A stretch of 13,714 nucleotides of DNA from Nitrospirota bacterium (GTDB lineage Bacteria > Nitrospirota_A > Leptospirillia > Leptospirillales > Leptospirillaceae): the NCBI GenBank assembly GCA_021838765.1, contig JAKCCY010000074.1, positions 1 through 13,714 of the forward strand, read 5' to 3'. The notes under the pieces are model-generated. The model worked only from the letters and a program-made list of their open reading frames with translations, did not search any database and had not been told where the DNA came from. This document shows, one piece after another, positions 7,399 through 12,762 of this stretch (its first letter is position 1; every line of letters starts with the position of its first letter). The translations under genes and the position numbers were made by a program.

Positions 7399-7710
7399 AT
7401 GTTTACCCTCAAGCCAGCAGTTTTGGCAATCGTTATGTGTCTGGTCTTTCTCTTCTCTCCCCTCACCGTCTGGGGAGGCCAAAGGGAGATCACGCTCAAG
7501 CTAGGCGGACAATACTGTGGCGCCTATCTTGGTGATGTCAAAAATGCACTCAAGAAGCTTCATGGCATTGGCAAGATTTCTGTCAACAGCAGTCAGGACA
7601 GGGTCACCATCCTCGAAGGCGCTGACGCGCCAAAAGAGACGGCCCTGATCGATGCCATCAACAACGTCAAGGGGGACGGCTGGTACTGCCAGGCCGAATC
7701 CCTCCATTAG
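7399..7710 (+). CDS. Secreted HMA-like (MerP-fold) small protein, degenerate metal motif
   Basis: A 103-residue protein predicted to be exported. Residues 1-26 form a Sec-type signal peptide (MFTLK, a hydrophobic run, then TVWG|GQ as a plausible cleavage site; no lipobox). The mature part matches the beta-alpha-beta-beta-alpha-beta pattern of heavy-metal-associated domains: ITLKLGGQYC (strand and metal loop), LGDVKNALKKLHGIGKISVN (helix and the typical GI/V..I.V turn), DRVTILEG (strand), then a helix at about 80-91. The expected CxxC is C40-G-A-Y43, so the second cysteine is lost; the only other mature cysteine is C97 near the C-terminus. Metal carriage is therefore uncertain, and a disulfide between C40 and C97 is possible. 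A purine-rich AAGGGGGGG precedes the ATG. The frame is open further upstream, but the signal peptide argues for 7399. The family call rests on pattern only. Confidence 0.65.
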   Translation: MFTLKPAVLAIVMCLVFLFSPLTVWGGQREITLKLGGQYCGAYLGDVKNALKKLHGIGKISVNSSQDRVTILEGADAPKETALIDAINNVKGDGWYCQAESLH

Positions 7711-7730
7711 GCAAAGGGCAAAAATCGCCA

Positions 7731-7777
7731 AAAGAGCCCGTCCGGAGGAGAAAAGACGTATCCGGGCCGGGCTCTTT
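7731..7777. terminator. Bidirectional terminator between convergent units
   Basis: AAAGAGCCCG (7731-7740) pairs perfectly with CGGGCTCTTT (7768-7777). Beyond a small internal loop the stem continues with CCGGA/TCCGG, leaving a loop of about 14 nt. The plus strand ends in CTCTTTCTATTC and the minus strand in CTCTTTTGG, so it can serve both the HMA-like gene (stop 7710) and the aminotransferase (stop 7814). Confidence 0.8.
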
Positions 7778-7813
7778 CTATTCAAAGCAACCACATGGAA
7801 ACAAGATCGAAGA

Positions 7814-9019
7814 TCAACTCAGAAGTGAGCAAGCCTCCTTCAGCCGCCTGACGCCTTCAGCAAGGTTTTCTGGGCTCGTGGCAAAAGACATTCTCATGTG
7901 ATGATCGCTCCCGAATGCTGAACCAGGCACAAGAGCCACTCGTGCATGGGCCAGAAAAAACTCCGAGAGATCCGTAACCGTCCGGATCTCCAAATCCCCG
8001 AAGCGTTTTCCCAAGAGCCCGGAAACATCCGGGAAAGCATAAAACGCCCCATCAGGGGGGCTCATCCTGATCCCGTCGATCGCATTCAGGCTTTCCATCA
8101 GCATCTGGCGTCTTCGGGTATATTCGGCAAGCATCGGGGTGAAATAGGTTTCAGCGCTTTTAATCGCCACCACTGCTGCTTTCTGAGCGATGGATGTGGG
8201 GTTCGATGCCGTCTGGCTCTGGATTGTCTCAACCGCTTCGATGATCGGGGCAGGACCGGCCGCATAGCCGATTCTCCAGCCGGTCATGGCATAGGTCTTC
8301 GAAACTCCATTGACAATAACGGTCCGGTCCCTGAGCTCCGGATCAAGAGAGGCGATCGAGGCGGTTTCACGTCCGTCAAAGACGATTTTTTCATAAATCT
8401 CGTCGGAGATCACAATCAGGTTATGCTTTTTGACAATTTCGGCAATCCTTAAAAGATCCTCTTTGGGAATGATGGCCCCAGAGGGGTTGTTCGGGGAGTT
8501 CAGGACCAGAACCCGCGACCTGGGGGTAATCGACGCCAGAAGTGCCTCTGGCTGCAACCTGAAGCCATTGGAGGGATAACAGGGAACACCAATAACCTCC
8601 CCGCCATTTAAAAGGATCTGGTCGGGATAGGATACCCAAGCCGGGGTCGGAAGCAGGACGTGATCTCCCGGATTGACCAGCGCCTGAAAAATTTGAAAAA
8701 GAGAGTGCTTGGCTCCGCTCGAAACAACAATCTCCGAGGGTTTGTAGGAAATATTCTGATCCCGTTCGAACTTTTCAATAATCGCCGCTTTGAGTTCAGG
8801 GATCCCGCCAACCGCCGTATACTTTGTAAATCCCGACCGGAGGGCCAAAATTGCCGCATCCTTGATCGGCTCCGGCGTATCAAAATCCGGCTCTCCTCCG
8901 GTAAAGTCACGGACATCGATCCCTTGGGCTTTCATTTCCCTTGCCCTCGAGGCAAGCTTCAGCGTTGGAGAGGGCTTCAGATTGGACAGTCGATCTGCCA
9001 GATGGTACTTAAGGTTCAT
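7814..9019 (-). CDS. PLP-dependent aminotransferase, aspartate aminotransferase class Ib-like
   Basis: Fold-type I aminotransferase of 401 residues, most likely aspartate:2-oxoglutarate aminotransferase; prephenate or another amino acid may also be accepted. Visible residues: GGEPDFDTP (41-49), N177 in NSPNNPSG, D206 and Y209 in SDEIYE, the PLP lysine K241 in VSKTYAMTGWRIGY, phosphate-binding R249, and R376 in HMRMSFATS, which would bind the substrate carboxylate. The N-terminus (LADRLSNLKPSPTLKLASRAREMKAQG) is typical of subgroup Ib rather than the E. coli AspC type. The ATG overlaps the coaD stop by 4 nt (ATGA), with GGAG a few bases upstream. It is the last gene of rsmD-coaD-aminotransferase and is followed by the terminator at 7731-7777. 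Enzyme class is certain; substrate is inferred. Confidence 0.9.
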   Translation of the reverse strand: MNLKYHLADRLSNLKPSPTLKLASRAREMKAQGIDVRDFTGGEPDFDTPEPIKDAAILALRSGFTKYTAVGGIPELKAAIIEKFERDQNISYKPSEIVVSSGAKHSLFQIFQALVNPGDHVLLPTPAWVSYPDQILLNGGEVIGVPCYPSNGFRLQPEALLASITPRSRVLVLNSPNNPSGAIIPKEDLLRIAEIVKKHNLIVISDEIYEKIVFDGRETASIASLDPELRDRTVIVNGVSKTYAMTGWRIGYAAGPAPIIEAVETIQSQTASNPTSIAQKAAVVAIKSAETYFTPMLAEYTRRRQMLMESLNAIDGIRMSPPDGAFYAFPDVSGLLGKRFGDLEIRTVTDLSEFFLAHARVALVPGSAFGSDHHMRMSFATSPENLAEGVRRLKEACSLLS

Positions 9020-9510
9020 TCTCTATCTCCGGAAAACTTGTCAAAAAGTGCTTTTTCTACCGCCGGTGGAACAAAAAAAGACAGGTCACCGCCAAGTTCG
9101 GCCACTTCGCGGATCATTGTCGAGGTGATAAAAATATATTTTTCGCTGGGCATTAAAAAAACCGTCTCGATTTCTCTCGCAAATGTCTGATTCACAAGAG
9201 CCATTCTCAGTTCAAAATCAAAATCCGCAACAGCCCTGACTCCGCGAAGTATGGCACAGGCATCTTTTGAGCGAACAAAGTCGACAAGAAGCGTCGAAAA
9301 TCCTTCAACCCTGATAACCGGAGGAGGAGCCGGAACAACAGACTGGAGAAGCTTGATGCGCTCATCCAGGGAAAAAAGGGGAGACTTTCTCAGATTTTCA
9401 GCGACGGCAATAATAATTTCATCAAAGACGGAAAGCCCTCGGGTCAGCATGTCAAGATGACCATAGGTAACAGGGTCAAATGTCCCGGGATAAACGGCTC
9501 GGCGTATCAC
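9016..9510 (-). CDS. coaD: Phosphopantetheine adenylyltransferase (CoaD)
   Basis: Catalyses the penultimate step of coenzyme A synthesis: 4'-phosphopantetheine plus ATP to dephospho-CoA. The 164-residue length is normal. The nucleotidyltransferase signatures are present: YPGTFDPVTYGH (7-18, with the TxGH-type histidine H18), the substrate-binding ILRGVRAVADFDFE block (87-100), and ITSTMIREVA (128-137), the counterpart of ISSTxVRE. The start is GTG at 9510, which overlaps the rsmD stop (GTGA); no clear ribosome site precedes it, so translation is probably coupled to rsmD. The rsmD-coaD order is widespread in bacteria and supports both calls. Confidence 0.96.
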   Translation of the reverse strand: MIRRAVYPGTFDPVTYGHLDMLTRGLSVFDEIIIAVAENLRKSPLFSLDERIKLLQSVVPAPPPVIRVEGFSTLLVDFVRSKDACAILRGVRAVADFDFELRMALVNQTFAREIETVFLMPSEKYIFITSTMIREVAELGGDLSFFVPPAVEKALFDKFSGDRE

Positions 9511-10079
9511 GGGTTCACATTGCGGGCAAACAAAATGCGGCTCTCTCCATAGGATGTGATCCTGATCTGACGCCCCGGAAAAAACTGGCTGACCAGCCCG
9601 GAAGGATCATCTCGATGGTAATATTCAAGAACAATGACTGATTCCTGTTTTTGGACTATACCACTTGAGGCAAGACACCTCAATAGCTCTTCCCAGTCCG
9701 GATATTCATAGGGGGGGTCCATAAAAACAATATCGAAAGGCTCTCCTTCGAAGCGTCTGACAAAAGAAAGACAGTCCTCTCGCAGGAGCTGAATTCTGGC
9801 TTTCTGTATCCGCTGATCGGTTTTCAGGAAGTTTTCAAGCGGAAGGGCAACTTTTCTGTCCTTCTCGACCAGAACGACCTCCCGGGCTCCTCTCGAGGCC
9901 GCTTCAACGCCAACCGCACCGGACCCGGAAAAAAGATCCAGAAAGGAAGCATGGAACAGGGACTCGCCAAGGCTGTTCAAGAGCGCTTCCCGGACCTTCT
10001 GTGTTGTCGGTCTTGTTTTTGGATCCGGAAGAAAAGGAAGAGACATTCCCTTGAAGAGACCTGACTGGATCCGGATCAT
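9507..10079 (-). CDS. rsmD: 16S rRNA (guanine(966)-N(2))-methyltransferase RsmD
   Basis: SAM-dependent methyltransferase that modifies G966 of 16S rRNA during small-subunit assembly. In 190 residues it shows the family's N-terminal KTRPTTQKVREALLNSL (21-37), SAM motif I FLDLFSGSGAVGVEAASRG (46-64), an acidic ribose-binding residue in VLVEKD (69-74), and catalytic motif IV DPPY (121-124). The ATG at 10079 fits the family N-terminus (MIRIQSGLFKG), but no ribosome site is visible. A terminator hairpin with its T-run ends only 7 nt upstream, so how this operon is transcribed is unclear. It is the first gene of a three-gene unit with coaD and the aminotransferase. Confidence 0.95.
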   Translation of the reverse strand: MIRIQSGLFKGMSLPFLPDPKTRPTTQKVREALLNSLGESLFHASFLDLFSGSGAVGVEAASRGAREVVLVEKDRKVALPLENFLKTDQRIQKARIQLLREDCLSFVRRFEGEPFDIVFMDPPYEYPDWEELLRCLASSGIVQKQESVIVLEYYHRDDPSGLVSQFFPGRQIRITSYGESRILFARNVNP

Positions 10080-10086
10080 GTGGCAT

Positions 10087-10120
10087 AAAAAAAGGGAGCC
10101 CCCTTCGGGACTCCCCTTTT
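10087..10120 (-). terminator. Strong intrinsic terminator after the peptidoglycan-binding gene
   Basis: On the minus strand, AAAAGGGGAGTCCC, a GAA loop and GGGGGCTCCC form a GC-rich stem with one bulged G, followed by seven T (10093-10087). Read on the plus strand, the loop is C-TTCG-G, the extra-stable tetraloop form, followed by TTTT. It lies 22 nt after the stop of the gene ending at 10143 and directly before rsmD. Confidence 0.85.
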
Positions 10121-10142
10121 CCTCAATCCGGAATGGACGATA

Positions 10143-10589
10143 TTAAAGTCCAAGCGATTTTTTGGTTGCTGCATCAACTCGGCCCGTCACATTGAGCTTG
10201 TGGACCTTCTGATAATCCATAAGCGCTTTGCGGCTGGCAGGTCCGAAGAAGCCATCGGCCTTGATCTTTGCACCTTTGGCAATCAAGGCTTTCTGAACTT
10301 TCATCATGTAGGCTGAAGGTTTGTGCTTGGCAGCCATTTTCATATGATGTGCCATCTTCTTGCTGCTTTTGACAGCCTTGGCGGAACCCTTTTTTACCTC
10401 TTTTTTGGTTGCCTTGGCGTCACCAGCCATACCCTGGACAGGAGCCATCGGAGCGGCAGCCGGATCAGCAAAGGCGGGGGTTCCGATGGTCATGTTCTGA
10501 AAGGACAAGGCAAAAATGGCCAAACCTGAAAAAGCGGCAGTAAAAGCGATTCCGGTTTTGGCTCCAAAAAAACGGCCGAATTTATTCAT
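10143..10589 (-). CDS. Exported protein with C-terminal peptidoglycan-binding domain
   Basis: Predicted periplasmic or envelope protein of 148 residues. Residues 1-41 form a long signal peptide (basic MNKFGRFFGAK, hydrophobic 13-30, cleavage after AFA41). The mature part starts with an Ala/Pro/Met stretch, then a very Lys-rich linker with a His/Met cluster (KKMAHHMKMAAKHK, 77-90). It ends with a PG_binding_1 repeat (about 92-147: VQKAL...ADGFFGPASRKALMDYQKVHKLNVTGRVDAATKKSL), which in other proteins holds them to the cell wall. No catalytic domain is attached, so it may be a wall-anchoring or structural protein. AGGAGG lies 11 nt before the ATG at 10589, a slightly long spacing; the frame opens further to 10649 but the signal peptide supports 10589. 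It has its own promoter and terminator, so it is probably transcribed alone. Confidence 0.85.
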   Translation of the reverse strand: MNKFGRFFGAKTGIAFTAAFSGLAIFALSFQNMTIGTPAFADPAAAPMAPVQGMAGDAKATKKEVKKGSAKAVKSSKKMAHHMKMAAKHKPSAYMMKVQKALIAKGAKIKADGFFGPASRKALMDYQKVHKLNVTGRVDAATKKSLGL

Positions 10590-10621
10590 CTTCAGACTTA
10601 CCTCCTGAGAAAACTCAATAT

Positions 10622-10667
10622 GGATCACTCGATCCCCGGTTATTCCCACTCTATTGTGGGGAACCGG
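10622..10667 (-). promoter_or_regulatory. Two tandem hairpins in the leader of the peptidoglycan-binding gene
   Basis: CCGGTT (10636-10641) and AACCGG (10662-10667) close an imperfect hairpin whose inner stem pairs CCCAC with GTGGG. Immediately beside it GGATC (10622-10626) and GATCC (10631-10635) form a 5-bp stem with a 4-nt loop. The predicted transcript start (about 10666) places the first hairpin at the very 5' end of the mRNA, where such structures often protect against decay. Confidence 0.45.
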
Positions 10668-10672
10668 AGCCT

Positions 10673-10701
10673 ATCCTATCAACACGATTCGGAGTAGTCA
10701 A
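10673..10701 (-). promoter_or_regulatory. Sigma70-type promoter of the peptidoglycan-binding gene
   Basis: TTGACT (10701-10696), a 17-bp spacer, and TAGGAT (10678-10673) on the minus strand. The expected start is near 10666, giving a leader of about 77 nt before the ATG at 10589. It begins only 31 nt after the stop of the upstream Sua5-like gene. Confidence 0.6.
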
Positions 10702-10731
10702 GAGAAAATCGCCAGAAATATCAAGTTTTCG

Positions 10732-11379
10732 TCACATTTTTTTGTAACGCAAATCACAGATTGGAAAAAGCCCCTGACCGGGCCTCACAACATGGGGCAT
10801 CCCTTTTGAGAGATCAATGACCGGCGAAATTCTTGAAGCGTCCTTTTCATTCGAAAAAACAATCCCGTCAAGCTCCGGAAAGACATCCTGGATCTCCTGC
10901 ATGGAAACAAGCGGAGGAGATCCGGAAATATTGAGACTGGTGCCGGTAACAGGCGTTTTAAGAAATGAAAGAAAGGAGCGGAGAAGAGGATCCCCGGGAA
11001 TGCGAAAAGCGACTCCCCCGAAACGACTCATTCCAAGAGAAACGGCCAGCGGCTTGGCGGGAAGGATCAATGTCAGAAATGCCGGCCATGCATCGATCCA
11101 GACGTGAGAGCTGACAGAGGAAGGAAGAAAAGCGAACGGACGGATCCCGGAGAGACTTCCTGCCATGTAAAGAAATGGTTTGGCCGATGGCCGCCTCTTG
11201 ATCTGGTGAAGGGACGACCTTGCCGGAGTCTGGCCATTTCGGGAAACGGCCAGCGGCGATTGGGCCATGCACCATGAATACTCAAGAGGGAGAGCCAGAA
11301 CCCCTCCCCCATGGATCGCCTCCCGGATCCTTCCCCAGCCGGAGCGCTCCGACAATGGAGGAAAAACAGGGATGCTCAC
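10732..11379 (-). CDS. Diverged Sua5/YrdC/YciO-family protein
   Basis: The family's best-known members make threonylcarbamoyl-AMP for the t6A37 modification of tRNA. This 215-residue protein keeps the fold's landmarks: GGGVLALP (24-31), the KxR pair K61/R63 in KRRPSAKP, WPAFLTLILPAK (98-109), GVAFRIPGDPLL (122-133), and S148/N150 in TGTSLNISG, matching the KxR-SxN tetrad. The normally invariant PT(D/E)TxYGL loop is replaced by PLEYSWCM (31-38), and the canonical SAN is SLN. Function as a true TsaC is therefore doubtful; a YciO-like or other role is possible. The start is GTG at 11379, overlapping the purD stop by 4 nt (GTGA) with no clear ribosome site, so it is coupled to purD. A weak stem-loop (10730-10749) covers its stop codon. 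Confidence 0.75.
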   Translation of the reverse strand: MSIPVFPPLSERSGWGRIREAIHGGGVLALPLEYSWCMAQSPLAVSRNGQTPARSSLHQIKRRPSAKPFLYMAGSLSGIRPFAFLPSSVSSHVWIDAWPAFLTLILPAKPLAVSLGMSRFGGVAFRIPGDPLLRSFLSFLKTPVTGTSLNISGSPPLVSMQEIQDVFPELDGIVFSNEKDASRISPVIDLSKGMPHVVRPGQGLFPICDLRYKKM

Positions 11380-12695
11380 CGATGTTCAAGACTTTCCGAA
11401 AGGGCGATATCCGTCCGGAAACGTCCTCCGGGAAGATGCAGAAGACCCATGGCCGAATAGGCCAGTTGGCGGGCCGCGGAGAGAGTGTCCCCTTCTGCCG
11501 AGACAGTCAGGACCCGGCCCCCCGACGAAACAAGATCCGTTTTCCCTCCGCCTGGAGAAATGGCAATCCCGGCGGAATAGAGCGTCACACCATCGAGCGC
11601 TCTGACTTTGTCTATCCCAAGGATCTTCCCTCCGGTCACAGGTTTCTCCGGATAGCCGGGAGAGGCAAGAACAACCCCGACCGTCGGCTTGCCCTTGAAA
11701 TCATGTCCAGAAGGCAAAGATCCTTTGGCAAGTCCCTCCATCAGTTCCGAAAAAGAGTCCCCGACCTGCGGGACAAGCACCTGGGCTTCGGGATCTCCGA
11801 AGCGGGCGTTAAATTCGAGGACCATGATCCCGGAGGGTGTTTTCATCAACCCCGCATATAAAAACCCCCTGAAGGGCGTTCCGTTTTTTCTAAGACCCCA
11901 CAGACAGCGTTCGATCACCGTACGGGCAGACTCATCGTCTTTGGCGGTCCATCCGGGAACTGGCGTCAGCGCCCCCATTCCCCCGGTGTTCGGGCCGGTA
12001 TCTCCATCGCCGATCCTTTTAAAATCGCGAGCCGTCGGGAAAGGAAGGAATCGCTCCCCGTCCGTCATGACAATATAGGAAACTTCGGGACCGGAGAGTC
12101 CCTTTTCTGCATAGATCCTGCCGGTGGTGGGCTTTTTCCCTTCCCGGTCAAAATAGCGATCCAGAACTTCCTTCAGGTCATCTTCCGTTTTCATGACCCA
12201 GACACCTTTCCCCTGAGCCAGGCCGTCCTCTTTCAGAACAAGGGGATAGCCCCATTTCCTGACCAGGGTCCGGATCTCGTCGACGGTTGTCACCTCCGAA
12301 AACTCGGCGGTCGGAATCCCGGACTGCCTCATGATTTCCTTGGCAAAAAGCTTGGACCCTTCTATGCGGGCGGCTTCGGCGGTCGGCCCAACGACCGGGA
12401 CAGAGCGTGCCTGAAGACAGTCCACAAGGCCGGCGACCAGAGGTTTTTCTGGCCCGACAATCACCACGTCCGGTTTTTGTGCGGCAATCCGCTCCGAAGC
12501 CTCTTTGGGGTCATCCGGAAAGGACTCCAGAAAGTGCAAGCCCCCATCGTCCATGCCGGGATTTCCGGGAGAGACGAGGACCTCTGCCCCCGGAGAAAGG
12601 GAAAGGGCATGGGAGAGGGCATGTTCCCGACCGCCCTGACCGACAACAATAAATTTTTTTCTGGATCCTTTTGGCATAGTATGGCTCATCCTCAT
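11376..12695 (-). CDS. purD: Phosphoribosylamine-glycine ligase (PurD, GAR synthetase)
   Basis: ATP-dependent ligase that joins glycine to 5-phosphoribosylamine, the second step of de novo purine synthesis. The protein has the N-terminal FIVVGQGGREHALSHAL (15-31), the PGNPGM and VGPEKPLVAGL motifs, the ATP-grasp core with GYPLVLKEDGLAQGKGV (149-165), the ARDFKRIGDGDTGPNTGGMGA block and the metal-binding LEFNARFGDPEAQ, then the C-terminal domain. Its 439 residues from the ATG at 12695 are near the family norm. In-frame ATGs at 12689 and 12677 are also possible; 12677 (MPKGSRKKF) gives the tidier N-terminus, and the first ATG is partly buried in the hairpin at 12694-12715. It lies 67 nt after purH and overlaps the Sua5-like gene. 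The family's usual QDHKR is RDFKR here, a minor change. Confidence 0.95.
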   Translation of the reverse strand: MRMSHTMPKGSRKKFIVVGQGGREHALSHALSLSPGAEVLVSPGNPGMDDGGLHFLESFPDDPKEASERIAAQKPDVVIVGPEKPLVAGLVDCLQARSVPVVGPTAEAARIEGSKLFAKEIMRQSGIPTAEFSEVTTVDEIRTLVRKWGYPLVLKEDGLAQGKGVWVMKTEDDLKEVLDRYFDREGKKPTTGRIYAEKGLSGPEVSYIVMTDGERFLPFPTARDFKRIGDGDTGPNTGGMGALTPVPGWTAKDDESARTVIERCLWGLRKNGTPFRGFLYAGLMKTPSGIMVLEFNARFGDPEAQVLVPQVGDSFSELMEGLAKGSLPSGHDFKGKPTVGVVLASPGYPEKPVTGGKILGIDKVRALDGVTLYSAGIAISPGGGKTDLVSSGGRVLTVSAEGDTLSAARQLAYSAMGLLHLPGGRFRTDIALSESLEHR

Positions 12696-12715
12696 GGCGG
12701 GAAGATCCCCGCCAT
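12694..12715 (-). repeat. Perfect 8-bp hairpin at the purH-purD junction
   Basis: ATGGCGGG (12694-12701) and CCCGCCAT (12708-12715) are exact reverse complements around a 6-nt loop. The stem overlaps the first candidate purD start codon (12695-12693). No T-run follows on either strand, so it is not an ordinary terminator; mRNA processing, stability or control of purD initiation are options. Confidence 0.55.
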
Positions 12716-12762
12716 CGATATCTCAACAGCGGGGAATCCTCCCAAAGATCGGGGGTAAGAGA

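Noticed and set aside
10730..10749. Stem-loop CGTTACA/TGTGACG over the Sua5-like stop codon as a terminator
   Set aside because: The stem is short and A/T-rich with a G-T pair, and no T-run follows on the minus strand.
11220..11861. A 213-codon plus-strand open frame over the purD/Sua5-like junction
   Set aside because: It runs antisense to both conserved genes and its composition (Pro, Arg, Gly rich) is that of a shadow frame.
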